Shown piece by piece: positions 10,641-23,064 of a DNA stretch of 64,000 bases (within the stretch, counting starts at the first letter, position 1; the number at the start of each line of letters is the position of its first letter). A model generated the notes under the pieces. It worked only from the letters and a program-made list of their open reading frames with translations. It did not search any database and was not told where the DNA came from. This DNA is from Parasponia andersonii (taxonomy: Eukaryota > Streptophyta > Magnoliopsida > Rosales > Cannabaceae). The stretch lies in NCBI GenBank assembly GCA_002914805.1, contig JXTB01000336.1, positions 93,465-157,464 of the forward strand, in the 5' to 3' direction. The position numbers were made by a program, and so were the translations under genes.

Positions 10641-11640
10641 AATGGTTTTCAGTAACAAAATTAGTTTTTCGATTTCTAGTAACCAAATTAGTTTCTACTT
10701 TCTAGCAAACTATATTAGTTTTAAGCCATATTCTTCTTTAGTTTCCAATGACTTTTGTTTTTTAGTTTCGATCAAATTGATTTTTTTGGGATCTAATTAA
10801 TAGTTATAAGAAACTAAATTAGTTTTTAGTAACTAAATTGATTTCCCAGTTCTCAATAACTAAATTAGATTTTCGGTTTTTAGTAACCAAAATATTTAGA
10901 AAAATGCTACTTAATGTTGTATGGAAAAATAATATTTTTAGAAAGGTCATATTTTTTGTATTATGTTTTAAAAAATTATACGTAAGTGTCATATTTCCTT
11001 GTCCATGATGGCTTTTTTTATGAGGAAATTTGACTTTTAATTGTACTATTTTTTTGAAAAATCTTAGATTTAATTAGAAAAATACCATTTTTAAGATCAT
11101 TTAAAAAAATAATATTTTTTATTAATTGATGAGATATTTGAAATAACTGATCAAGTTATTTGTCTCAAGTAACTAAATTGGTTACCACGAGTTACTCAAT
11201 TAGTTACCTTGAGTACTATTAAAAAAATACCAATTTTGAATAAAAAGTAGTATTTTTCTCAGTATCTTTAAGAATATTATTTTTCCAAGAAAATTTAAAA
11301 AGTGATATTTTCTAAATCAATTCAAGATTTTTCAAAAAATCTGACTCATCTAGAATTTTTTTTAATTTTTGGTAATTTGGGCCTAGAATTTTGTAAGCAA
11401 ACTATTTTTTAAAAAAAATACCAAATTTATTGACCATAATATCATTTTTTTAAAGTTTAATAAGAAAATATCATTTTTTTCCAAAAATATTAGGAAAAAT
11501 AACATTTGTTCTTCAAATTTGATATTTTTCAAATATACTAGAGATAACTAATGAAGTTACCTAAGCTAACTAGTCTAATCGCCTCAAGTTCTTCAAATTT
11601 GGTATTTTTCAAATATAAACCGAGTAACTTGGGTCAAAAT
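10640..11640 (+). repeat. Degenerate short repeats ('agtaac..aaattagttt')
   Basis: The phrase 'agtaaccaaattagttt' or close variants occurs many times at 10650-10890, and variants such as 'caagtaactaaattggtta' appear at 11174 and 11195. Between them are AT-rich runs with 'aaaaataatattttt' themes. No gene seen. Confidence 0.5.
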
Positions 11641-11704
11641 GACTTTTCTAGAATTATTATTCAAAATTATAAATTAATGGTCATAAATATAGTCCCCGCT
11701 AGAA

Positions 11705-12720
11705 AACTTTACCACATGCCTCTTTTTAAAGCTATGTATTAATAAATATTTCTTTTTCATTTTAGACAAAATTATCCCTTTTTAAGTTTTAATGATTATA
11801 CTTTACCATTATACCCATATATAAGTTCATTTGACATATTCATGTATATAATTAATTTACTAACTTACATAAATTATTTATCATAGTATATTATTCATTT
11901 ATCGGTGTATGTAATATATTTACCATAACATATAATCTAATTACCGATATATATTTTTAATTTACCATAATATATAATTCATTTACTAGTGTAATTTTTC
12001 ATTTACTATAATATATGATTCATTTACCGGTGTATATTTTTCATTTATCGGTATACATAATTTATTTACCATAATATATAATTCATTTACTAGTTTATGT
12101 ATTTCATTTACCATAATATATAATTTATTTACCGATGTATATAATTTATTTATCATAATATATAATTCATTTACCATAATGTATAATTCATTTACTAGTA
12201 TATATTTTTCATTTACCATAATATATAATTCATCGTGGAAACTACCACATGCTTCTTTTTTTGGCTGTGTTAATGAATCTCATATTTTCATTTTATTGAC
12301 TTCTATATCCCTTTTTAAGTTTTAATAATTGTAGTCTACCTTAATACACTATATAAGTCAATCTAACATATTCATCTGTATAGTTAATTTACCAATATAC
12401 ATAATTTATTTACCATAATATACAATTTATTTACTGATACATATAATTAATTTACTGATGTATATAATTAACTTACTAATATATACAATTCATTTACTAT
12501 AGTATATAATTTATTTACTAATGTATATAATTATTTTACTAGTATCAATTACTGACTTACTGGTTTATATAATTTATTTACAGTAGTACACAATTAATTT
12601 ACCAACGTATTAAATTCATTTATCATACATATAATTAATTTACCAATATAAGTAATTTATTTATCATAAAATATAATTAATTTACCATATTATATAGTTC
12701 ATCTAATAATTCATTTTCCA
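11705..12720 (+). repeat. Duplicated minisatellite block ('atttaccataatatata')
   Basis: A degenerate ~20-40-bp repeat around 'aatttaccataatatataa' fills 11811-12235 and 12360-12720. Each half is preceded by the same lead-in: 'taccacatgcctcttttt' near 11710 and 'taccacatgcttcttttt' near 12244, each followed by 'ccctttttaagttttaat'. So the whole ~530-bp block was duplicated in tandem. The open frame at 11986-12219 on the minus strand, a VNELYIM-type repeat, is a translation of the minisatellite and not a gene. Confidence 0.7.
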
Positions 12721-12917
12721 TAGCTAATAATAATAAGCTGAACCAAAAGACAATTAACAAAGTTTCACCATGCTTGATACAAAATTAAGTGCATTAATTT
12801 ACAAAGAAAATAACACCATCAGTGCTAAACAGTAAAATGTAGATACTTAATATATGATATCCACTGCCACCTCCACCATTTTTTCATCTACCACCATAAT
12901 CTGTCTTTGGAGGTAAA

Positions 12918-13529
12918 GATGTTAAAATGGGTAGGTCGGATTGGCCTGGTCCACCCAAAGCAGGTTTAGAGGAAGAACGGACCATGCTCAGCATAGAATT
13001 TTAAATGTAGCCCAACTCGACTCGTAGGCCTGCTGAACTTCTAAGCGGGTCGGGTCAGGTCGACACGTTTCTGGTCTAATTTTAAAAATTTTAAAAAATA
13101 AAAATAAAAAAAATGAGATTATTATTTTTTATAATTAGTTAAAAATATTAAAATAAAATTTATGAAAAAATAAATAATATGTTATATTTTTTTCCTATTG
13201 ATAAAAGTTTAAAAATAATTAAATAAGTTAAAAGTATATAAGTAGCATAGTTGATAAAAAAAATTTAAATATTCAAAAATTATTTAGAATTAGATTAAAA
13301 TTTAAAAGTGTGAAAAAAAGAAAAAAATTATATATTTATAAATATTAAAAATAAACTTTTAAAAAAAAAATAAAAAATAAAAAATAAATATTTTTTGCGA
13401 ATTAGCCGAACGGGCTAAATTGGCGAACTAGGCCAATCCGACCTTAATCTAGGGCCGAACCATGTCCGAGCTTGTTATAATGCAAGTCGGACTGGCCGGG
13501 TCGTTTGACCTGCTCATTTTTACCCTTTT
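12918..13529. mobile_element. hAT-like non-autonomous element
   Basis: Inverted ends: 'gttaaaatgggtaggtc' at the left, and at the right a stretch whose complement reads 'gggtaaaaatgagcaggtc'. Both ends carry pseudo-symmetrical GC-rich subterminal sequence ('gggtcgggtcaggtcg', 'ggccgaaccatgtccg') around an AT-rich core. No coding content. No convincing target duplication was found. Confidence 0.5.
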
Positions 13530-14600
13530 ATTTTCTGGACGATAAATATACTAAAATGAAAATAAAATTCATTCTGAAAACGAAAAGAAGGTTTATTATT
13601 CAAGAAAACCACATTATACAAAATGAAAATAAAATATTCCAGTATCATAAAAACTCAAGAAATCAAAGCCGTGACCAAATATTAGTACCCCAAGAAATTT
13701 CCTCCAACAAAGTTTAATCACAACGTCTCCAATTCCTTTTTCAGCCTAATTGCTTGATTTTGAACACAAGATAACATCAACATATAATTTATTTTGTTTT
13801 ATTGCCAGCGTTTTCTGGGCAACCAAACAGAGATAAAAAGGTCATTTTTTTTTAAGAATTTGCATGGAAATTTTCTAAAAAGAAAACGAAGAAAGAAGAT
13901 TGAAGTTTAAGATCAAACAACCTTCATGGACTGAACAAAGGAGAGTCGGAAGAAATTGCAAGTATTTTCCTCAATGAAATATTCGACAACGATGCACCAA
14001 AGCTGGAATCGATTTGATGAAGCCGCTCTTGCATTCGTAGCCGATTACATCCATGAGATTATCTTGGGTTTCGATGGAGAAAAATTTATTGCATTGATAA
14101 CAATATTACTGCAATGGATCTGAGTGCAAATCGAATTGTGGTAGTGGCTGGGATGATGTTTCGGCCATGGCTTCTTATATGAGATTGATCATACAGCTGA
14201 GATGAACGGAATGAGACAGAGTGCATACTCGAGGCCGTCCATGTGATCCATCAAAGATTCCAAAATTGGAAAACGAGTAAGGACTCCACGACGACCCCTG
14301 TCGGTTCCAGAGTTTTTATGGTCAACGGTGGGGAGGACACGGTGATGAAAGGGGAATGAGTCTTTCATGTCAGGAATGTTAATTTTGGTATTAAAAGAGA
14401 TCGGTATAATAAAAGGGGATATTTTTGTTCACACATAGGTGGGCTACATCTTTTGATCCAAATTTTGACGGAGTTGTTAGAAGGATAGGAGTTTAAATGT
14501 TAGTATTTGTAAGTGTTATTTTCTTTTAAATTTATAATAAAGTTAAGTGTTCACTGAAAAAAAATTTGAAAGGAATATCTAATTAACAGTAAATAACGGG
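13530..14600. other. Intergenic, no gene recognised
   Basis: 13900-14350 is less AT-rich than its surroundings and contains short open stretches, but I recognise no protein family. The rest is AT-rich. Confidence 0.4.
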
Positions 14601-14632
14601 GTATTCAAAAATACCCTTAGAAGTGTCATTTT

Positions 14633-14831
14633 GGCCCAAAACACTACTGGTTTGGTCCATTTCCCATGGACTTAAGCCCAGGCCGAACAACATTTTGAAG
14701 GTACAGAATCATCTGTCATCTGGGCTCGCTTGTTCTGCTTCACTAAGCGAGTCCGAGCTCCTCAAGGGCCTTGAAACCTAGGTGTCAGGCCTAAGCAAGC
14801 CAAGCCCATTTAAGACCAATATCAAGGCCCA
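14633..14831 (+). promoter_or_regulatory. Cluster of five site II (TGGGCY) elements, golgin promoter
   Basis: TGGGCC or TGGGCT, on either strand, occurs at about 14633, 14675, 14721, 14803 and 14826. Clustered TGGGCY elements are typical of promoters of broadly expressed plant genes. They lie roughly 370-570 bp upstream of the golgin ATG, and a CAA-rich stretch near 14938-14955 looks like 5' UTR. Start of transcription is inferred to be near 14850-14900. Confidence 0.5.
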
Positions 14832-15203
14832 CACCAGAACATCTCTCCCTTTTTATTTTTATTTTTATTTTTATAATTCCATTTTACTATCTCGCATTTG
14901 CACAAAACCTTCTTCAAACTAACGACTGATCGCAATCACAACAACAACAACAACGTTACAACGGTTTAATTCTGATAATTCTGAAATCTAATCCCAAAAT
15001 CAAAGATTTCAATTCCATTAAGCTTCAGAATCAGATCTTTCGAACCTCAAATAAAACCGTATCGATTCAATACTCAATTCGCCTATAGCTCGGACGGACC
15101 TCAACGACGTCGTCTGCTCTACCTTCCCCATTGGTTCATCACCCATGGAAGCTTGATCCCTCTTTGACCCAAACCTGCTCCAGATCCGAATCCCTTTCAT
15201 TCA

Positions 15204-18200
15204 ATGGCTTCATGGCTCAAAGCTGCAGAAGGTGTGAAATCTACTACTACCTCTGATTTCTACAATTTTAAAATTTTTATTTTTATTTTCGTTTTCGTTT
15301 GCATTTGATTTATGTATTTCAGGTTTGATTCCGAGCTTCTGTTGACTAATTTGTAATGTTATTAGTGAATTGAAAATCTTGAATTTGCAATGTTAAGGAA
15401 CCTTTGTGTTGTATTGAATGTGGGGAAGGATAGGTTCGGAATGCTGAATTGGATTTAAGTAGCTTTCTGTTTTCAATGATGGGATTTACTAGGTTTTGCA
15501 AATTTGTAATTAATTTGCATTGTTGAAACGCAAATTGTGATAATTCTGATGCTGTTTCCGTAGTCCATACTAATTCGGGCTGGATTCGTGATTATCGAAA
15601 TTGCTAACTAGGTAGAAATAATTGGTTTTTTTTTTCTTTTTATTAGCTGGTGAATTTACATTTTGGAATGGGTTGAAAGTTCTGGTGCAATAATATTTTT
15701 GGAAGTGAAAAGAGAACCTAGGTAATGATTATGATTTCCCTGTGATAGATTGCTGTAATTCGGCTTGTAAATGGAAAACCTAGGTCAATGCCATATAGTA
15801 GAGGAGCCTTCTTCTTTTGCTGAGGTACAAAATTTTTTTAGCTAAAGTTAGGATGAATACACACATATTGGTTTAACTTCTGGTTTTTGGTGCGCTTGAA
15901 TTTGTTTGCAAAACAAAGAGTGTTCTAAATCTACTAGTGTAGCCGCCATAGCGGTCAACATAATTTTAGTCCCAANGGGCAAAGCTGGTTGTCAGTGAGT
16001 TGGCAGAAGATCAGCCTGATTCCCAGTCTTCAGGTAATATGTTTTTTCAACTCTCTTGGCACCTTTACTATATACTAAAATGCTTCATTGGGTGGATATC
16101 AGATGCTAGATTGACTTTTATCCATCTGCCACAACTTTATCAGTTCACTAATAAATGCTTGAAGACCAAAGTTACCAGTTTGCGGTTTAACTTCTTTTTC
16201 AGAATGGGAATAATATACTTCTGAATATGGACTAATCTATCTTTTCTTGACCTAAATGAAGTAATTTTGGCAAATAACTAAACATTTGAAAACTAAAATG
16301 AAATGGGGATCTATACTTTCTTGATGTATGTCTGGAAATCTAGCAAATGTGGGGAAGTCATAGTTGGATATGGAATTATGCTGGAACTAGAAGGCCATGA
16401 AATTGAGGAAGTCATAATTTTAATGCTGCTCTCAGTTTCCTTAGACTCTCTCTGTTGCTCACTGTTTTTTGCTGCTTTTCGTTCTTTGGATGATGTAGCT
16501 CCTAATGGGCAAGGATCTCAAGCTAAGCGAAAGTCAAAGATCAAGGTATTTGGCAGATTTACTGTTCCACTTATGTTTTGACATATGCAGACACTGCAAA
16601 TATATAATGCTTCTTCTTTTTATATATGTACAACTTATTGTCTCTCATATTGGATGATTTCAGGCTAAAAGGAAACTCTCCACTAATGGAACTTCCATAA
16701 CAGGTGATATTGTACGTGAGCAGACTAATGCTCTTACATCACAAGTGACTGTAACACCTGAAAAAGATAAGGATGCCCTTGTGAATGAAAATGACGCAAC
16801 CCCTTCTAGCAAGCCTCTGGTAGAAACAACCAATGAGAAGCAAGGAGAGTTTAGCAATAATTCCCCAGTGTTGGAAATTCCTATTCCTGAGGCTTTAGGA
16901 AATGATAGAAGTAAAAATAATGCTGACCCAGTGGAAGTTCCAGTAACCGTTCTTGATAGGGAGGCAGTCCCATCAACTTCAAATGTTGAGCTTCTCAATG
17001 ATAGCACCTCAGAAGTTCTTGAAGAAAATTCTTTGCCATTGCTTGTCCAACAAGCTGAGATTGTAAATGCACATGATCTAGTGGAGGCACCAATGGAGGC
17101 TGATCCAGTAACCAAATCAGGAGGCGCAGATGTTCCTCTAGAGACAGACCAAGAAAAAACTCAGTCTGAGAACATTGACATCCTAAATGATGGTGAAAAT
17201 CAATCCAATGTTTCTTTCAGCATTGAACCTCTAAGCAATCAAAAGAAGCAGGAGGAGCAAAATGCCAACACATCTCCCACGAAAGTACAGGAACAGCTTG
17301 ACGAGGTTAAGTATCTTACAGTGGGAGAAATCTTGTGTACTCTCAAATGTATTAACTTTGAATATTTTCTGTTTCACTGTCAGTATATGCTTTTAGTCAA
17401 TAGATGCTTATTGGTGCAGGCTCAAGGACTCCTTAAAACTGCAATTTCCACTGGTCAATCTAAGGAGGCAAGGTTGGCAAGGGTAAGCTCTAATAACATT
17501 TAGCTCTTGTTCTTCTTGATTGCTATTAGAAAACTATCAATTATTTACTTTTGCAAATCCAAGCTACTCAACGGTTTATCTTAGGTTTGATGGTCCTTTA
17601 TGAACACAAAGTGAGGAGAAAAATTTCTTCCCTTTTGATGAGCTTTTTACTGGTCAGACAGTCTTTGCTTTGGATGTTTGTTTATGTTTCTGTCATATCA
17701 CCGTTAGGTTTGTGCTGGACTTTCATCTCGACTTCAAGAATACAAGTCTGAAAATGCACAACTTGAGGAACTTCTTGTTGCAGAGGTGAACACTTCTCTC
17801 CTGTCTACAAGGGTTAGGTTTCTTAAACAATGTTTCTACGATTTAACATGTTAAAATGACTTTTGTGTTTGTTTTCTGTTGACAGAGAGAGCTTAGTAAA
17901 TCATACGAGGCACACATGAAGCAGCTACAGCTAGACTTATCAGAATCCAAAAGTGAAGTGACAAGAGCAGAGTCAAATATGGCAGAAGCCTTGGCAGCAA
18001 AGAATTCTGAAATTGAGGCACTAGTCAGTTCCATGGATGCACTTAAGAAACAGACTGCTTTATCTGAAGGCAATCTGGCTTCACTGCAGGTTCCATTCAT
18101 TTACATTGTCTCTCATTTTTCTTCCTCTCAATCTCATGTCAACTTTGCTTCTTCTTTTTTTATGTATTTGTGTTTTTCATGGAACAGATAGGTCATCTTT

Positions 18201-21200
18201 TTCTTGACTTCCAATATTCATAACTTGAGGTTTTGATAACAGCCTAATCATGTTTTACCAGGCGAACATGGAGTCTATTATGAGAAATAGGGAGCTTACC
18301 GAAACCAGAATGATGCAGGTCGGTGTAATTCTTTCTTTCTCATGGCATTACCTTTTTTATTCACTTCCTCATACTGCTTTTATTATGAGATTCTGAAATG
18401 AGGGTGAATTAACATCAGGCTCTACGAGAGGAGCTATCTTCGGCAGAACGAAGAGCAGAAGAAGAGCGAACTGCACACAATGCAACAAAAATGGTTTATA
18501 TCAAAGATACTATTTTTTTAGAAATAATAATTTCATTCTGTTATATTCTATCTTCTTTTCTTGACTGTGAAGATCTCTATGTGCTAGAACAGGCCTCTAT
18601 GGAAAGGGAAGTGGAATTGGAACATAGAGCCCTGGAGGCATCCACAGCCCTTGCAAGGATACAGGTAATGTAAGGACGCTGTGTGACTAATTGTCATTAC
18701 AAATTAAAATTCCAGTTAATGGTATGTGCTTGCCCCTTTGAAAAACTGACCCTTGTTTACGTTCTTCATCACTCAGAGAATAGCTGATGAGAGGACTGCA
18801 AAGGCAGCAGAGCTTGAGCAAAAAGTGGCACTGCTTGAGGTAGTCAGAAACCGTATCATTCTTGTCTTATTTATTTTGCTTTCCTAGGATAAGGTCAATG
18901 TTCAAGGGTTATTGGTAATAACATTATATGTATCAGGTTGAATGTGCAAATCTGAATCAAGAGCTGCAAGATATGGAGGCTCGTGTACGGCGTGGGCAAA
19001 AGAAGTCACCAGAAGAGGCAAATCAAGCAATTCAGGTATACTTTTTGTAACTGCAAACCTGACTACTAGAAATTCATCACTTTCAGGCACATCTTGTTAT
19101 TCCGCAGTAGACCATTGGCTAGCACGTATTAATTTATCCATAGTCAGTTTGCTAATCCTATTCCATTATTGAGTCAGCTCTATTTGAATAAATACTATGT
19201 TGGGGACAAATGTATGCTATTAGATATAAAAGGAATATCTCCAGTATACTGGAAAAAGGTTCTTTATAAATATTTCCATTAATAAAAGTGTTGTATGAAT
19301 ACTATGGAAATCGAACCTCTTCTAGTCCTTTAGCAGTAGCGGAAATAAATAATTATTTACAATCACTTTCCTGTAACAAATTATGTAGATTCAGGCCTGG
19401 CAAGAAGAAGTGGAACGTGCTCGCCAAGGTCAGAGGGATGCCGAGAGCAAGCTTTTTTCTCTGGAGGTAAGCCTCTCGCTCATTTCACTGGAAACTATGC
19501 TCTTATATCTCTGTGTAACTTTATACTAAAAATTCTAGTTCCCTGTTAATGATTGGTTTTCTATACTATTTTGTATGTGATAATTTTAGGCTGAAGTGCA
19601 AAAAATGAGAGTTGAAATGGCTGCCATGAAGAGGGAAGCTGAGCATTACTCTCGTCAGGTAATTTCTTGGATTACTGAGCTTATCACTTTCTGTTTCTTG
19701 AATGTTCCATCGGAATTCTTGTTTCTTTATTTGTAAATTTTGTTCATGTTTTTTGATAGTAGGAATTTTCTGATGATATGCATTAAAGTTGTCATTCTTG
19801 TGAATATTGATACCATGCTTCCTACTTTTTATTTATCTCATCACATTAAAGGAGTACAAGTTATTGTGCTGTATGAAGAACACATGGGTTTAAAATTATC
19901 TTAAAATGATAATCTCATTTGTTGGGATTGCCAACTTGCAGGAGCATATGGAACTCGAGAAACGCTATCGTGAACTAACTGATTTATTGGTAAATCTAAT
20001 TTAGTAGTGCTTTGAAGAGAAAAAGTATTGATGACAACTTATTATGTGACATCCAAAGATTTATGTTAACTTCGTATGTATAATTCTTATATGCTATTCA
20101 GTACTACAAGCAAACACAGTTAGAAACCATGGCTAGTGAAAAAGCTGCCGCTGAGTTTCAATTGGAGAAGGAATTGAAGCGTCTTCACGAAGCACAGGTC
20201 TGCGTTTAGGTGCTTTAAGCTGTTTGGATTAGCTATCTTGCATTATCAATTTTATCGTCTCAGATCTTTTTGCTTAAATGTAAATTCACGATGACATTAA
20301 GCAGGCAGAGGCAGAAAGAAGTAGAGTTTCCCGTCGGCCATCATCATCTTGGGAAGAAGATACTGAAATGAAGACACTTGAGTATGTTGATGCTTTTATT
20401 ATACAAAAGATAAATTTTATATACTGTCTGATGGAGTGTAACATGATATCGAGTTCTGTATATGAAGAGGTTCTTTTATTAAGACAGAACCTGAACATTT
20501 ATTTAGATGAGTTAGATAATCTTGTTGGATCCAAATGTATAGTTATCTGGACATTATTCTTTCGCAACTAGTAATTGAAACTATTCTTTGTGGCCCTAAT
20601 TCATCGTAGCAACAATGCCTCAAAACTTCAATTTACTCCGCACCATTGGTATAATCATGCTTCCCATATTGATGACTGTCCTTTTATCATTTTGATTGTA
20701 CTGATCTTCTTCCACATATTTCCTCCCTACTAGTTCTTCCAAGATTCCACTCATCCTTAGGCCTTCATATGCTATCAGGGTATGCTTACTAGTCAAATGG
20801 AGAGGAAAGGGAATAAGGAAAAGGAAAGATTTTCCCTTTCATATGTTCACGTTACCATTTAGTTATACATAAAAGGGAATCCTAACCTTCCCCACTCATT
20901 ATTTTTCATTCCTCTCCATTCTCTTTCCACTCATTCTGTTTCCACTCATTTCTTTTACGGATTAATAAACGTGACCTTTTAATATTTTCTTCTTCTAGGA
21001 AGCATAATTTTTGCCCATTTGTGTTATCTTTTCTTTCAATAAATTCATTCCTTGGTTTGGAATCTTGGAGGATATTAATACAAAGCATAACAATTGCAGG
21101 CCACTTCCCTTGCATCACCGTCATACGGCTATGGCAAGTATGCAGGTATCACATTTCTCATATCTTAGGACTGCGTTGGCATTCCTTTCTTCTATGTAAG

Positions 21201-21866
21201 TGTATGCTTCAATTTGCTATGTGCAGTTGCAGAAGGCAGCTAAGCTATTAGACTCGGGGGCTGTCAGGGCGACAAGATTTCTCTGGCGGTATCCCACAGC
21301 ACGAGTTATTCTGCTCTTCTATTTGGTAAAAATAATTAAACATGTACTTATAGAGACTGATTATAAACTATAGTATATCACAATTAGTAACCTTCTACAG
21401 GTATTCGTACACCTATTCTTGATGTATCTACTGCATCGACTTCAGGTACAAATTCAAATTCTTTTGACACTTGTTACGAAGCAGATTTTTTTTTTTTTCA
21501 ATTTTCTTTTCCTTTATGATGCAGGTGTGTTGTGTATAGCTTATTCTGCATATAAATATACTTGGGAAACTTGTTTTACATAATTATGTAAATGGTGTAA
21601 TTGGGTAGACTTGTTTTAGAAGGGGATGTCAGCGTAGGCAACCAAAAGAGAGAGATCGCAAGCACAAATAAATGTGAAGAATCAGTGTCTATTGACATTA
21701 GATATACAATCTGGAACTCTTTTGTCTGTGTACGACTCTAAATTGAACTTGACGGTACATGGTTGATCATCTCAAATGTTTCTTTCATTTGCAGGAACAA
21801 GCGGATGATCTTTCTGCTGGAGGAGTTGCAAAGGCTATGGGGCTTTCCAACCCCACCTTACCATGA
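15204..21866 (+). CDS. GC1: Golgin candidate 1-like protein (golgin-84 type), exon 2 start missing
   Basis: Tethering protein of the Golgi: a long cytoplasmic coiled coil anchored by a C-terminal membrane segment. Exons read as 15204-15231, ?-16033, 16499-16545, 16664-17305, 17420-17482, 17708-17785, 17886-18089, 18262-18318, 18419-18493, 18593-18664, 18777-18839, 18937-19035, 19389-19466, 19590-19658, 19942-19989, 20102-20197, 20305-20381, 21100-21145, 21227-21325, 21401-21445, 21795-21866. Phases close across all of these except the start of exon 2. The N terminus 'MASWLKAAE' and motifs such as 'GQSKEARLAR', 'MESIMRNREL' and 'EKRYRELTDLLYYKQTQLE' match plant golgin candidate 1. Exon 4 is acidic and poorly conserved; exons 5-17 are coiled coil. 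The anchor is 'RFLWRYPTARVILLFYL' followed by 'VFVHLFLMYLLHRLQ'. Predicted length is about 710 residues, close to the family. A single N at 15976 replaces the beginning of exon 2 and its acceptor. Confidence 0.93.
15976..15976. other. Single N hiding the start of golgin exon 2
   Basis: Right of the N the sequence reads in frame as 'AKLVVSELAEDQPDSQSS'. Left of it, in the same frame, there is a stop at 15967-15969 and no splice acceptor that keeps frame with exon 1. The family has about nine residues here (after MASWLKAAE), so some 25-30 coding bases and the acceptor are missing. This is an assembly join and not a natural mutation, as far as can be judged. Confidence 0.8.
20778..20976. mobile_element. 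MITE, family M1, copy 2, inside golgin intron 17
   Basis: Begins 'gggtatgcttactagtc' and ends 'ggattaataaacgtgacc', imperfect inverted ends. The body ('attttccctttcatatgtt', 'actcattatttttcattcc') is collinear with copy 1 at 8119-8300. It lies within the 718-bp intron between exons 17 and 18. Confidence 0.6.
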
Positions 21867-22640
21867 CGGCATGACTCGGTAGCTGCTCTTACCATTCTTT
21901 TTTCACCGTACTTGTTTCTATTAAAATAGTTTCATAAATCTCCTTGAAGTGCATTTTCTGTTAGTTTCACAAGCCCAAAATGCCTTGGAGAAAGATGAAG
22001 CTACAATATGTAGCATAAATGAAAAGTTTATTTCTGTTTAATTTCTTTTTATCAAAAAGAAAAAGTCAATCCTGGAGAAATTGCTGCACATTGGAAATGG
22101 GATACCTGTTTGCCTTGTCTAGCTCGGCATTAAAAAAATGTTTGACACAGTGGAGACAAACTTAGCTATACCTCCTTTTTGAGCCTAATACCTATTGAAC
22201 GTTTCAAATAATTGTTGAAGACCGGGGAGACTTGCTTTTGGCGCTGCAGATTTGGTTTGCCGATTCTTGCACCATATTCTTGTTTTGCATTTTGGCAATT
22301 TTTGTTCGAAAGTTACTAATGAATGTGGTATAGGTATGTAAATTCTTCATGATCAATATTTGAACTTTATGAAATGTGAAAGCTTACAGAATTAGAAACA
22401 ACTGAGCGAATTGCTTTCTCTCTCTCTCTCTCTCTCTCTTCCAAGTTCCAGCGTGTACTACTTTTGGGAAAAAAAAATAAATAAATAAAAAGGGAAACTG
22501 TCGGCAGGATAGTTGTATCAAGTGAGGTATGAATGCCTACCATAGATCCTAGATGTTTCTATATTCCAATTCTCTAAGTTCGTCATTAAGATAAAATCCG
22601 GAATTGTGTGATTGTTGTCTGGAATCATAAACGAAATTGT
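21867..22640 (+). other. Golgin 3' UTR and downstream DNA
   Basis: Follows the TGA at 21864-21866. T-rich tracts and 'gaatgtggtatag' near 22320 suit a plant 3' UTR, though no clear poly(A) site can be named. A (CT)n microsatellite lies at 22416-22439. No further gene. Confidence 0.4.
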
Positions 22641-22649
22641 GACAAATGT

Positions 22650-22760
22650 CGGCCAGGATTAGTAAAGGAAGATTAATAAAAGGGAATGAATGTAAAGAGA
22701 ATGGAGAGAAATGAGAAACAATAATTAAGAATGTTGAAATCTTTTTTCACGGTCTACTCG
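22650..22760. mobile_element. MITE, family M1, partial inverted copy
   Basis: 'ggattagtaaaggaag' followed by 'gggaatgaatgtaaagagaa' and 'ggagagaaatgag' is the reverse complement of the body of the elements at 8119 and 20778. One end is missing or unclear. Confidence 0.4.
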
Positions 22761-23064
22761 GTATGTAAACACATTTCTTTGCTCTTGGTTACAGATTATA
22801 GACATGCCTATAATTTAGTTAATAATTGTAGCTGAAATAAATAAAAGCACGGCTGGACTTTATCGATATTATTCATCGTTCTCAGAAAAATCAAAATAGA
22901 CAAACAAATGAAACGTGTTACAAGAGAAGTCGAATCAATTACATAGACTCTGTAGTGTTTTCCTGTTAGTGTGGTACAGCTACTACAAACTAAAGCTTTT
23001 CCCAATAAAATAATGTTTATTGCAAGAGCCAGTGCAATTTTACCTTTTTTTTTTTTTTTTTTAA

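Noticed and set aside
11986..12219. Repetitive VNELYIM-type protein
   Set aside because: Pure translation of a degenerate AT-rich minisatellite with a period that keeps the frame open.
16660..17115. 151-codon open frame on the minus strand
   Set aside because: It is the complement of golgin exon 4, whose plus-strand frame is continuous with well-matched neighbouring exons. Ser/Thr-rich translation is an artefact of the opposite acidic exon.
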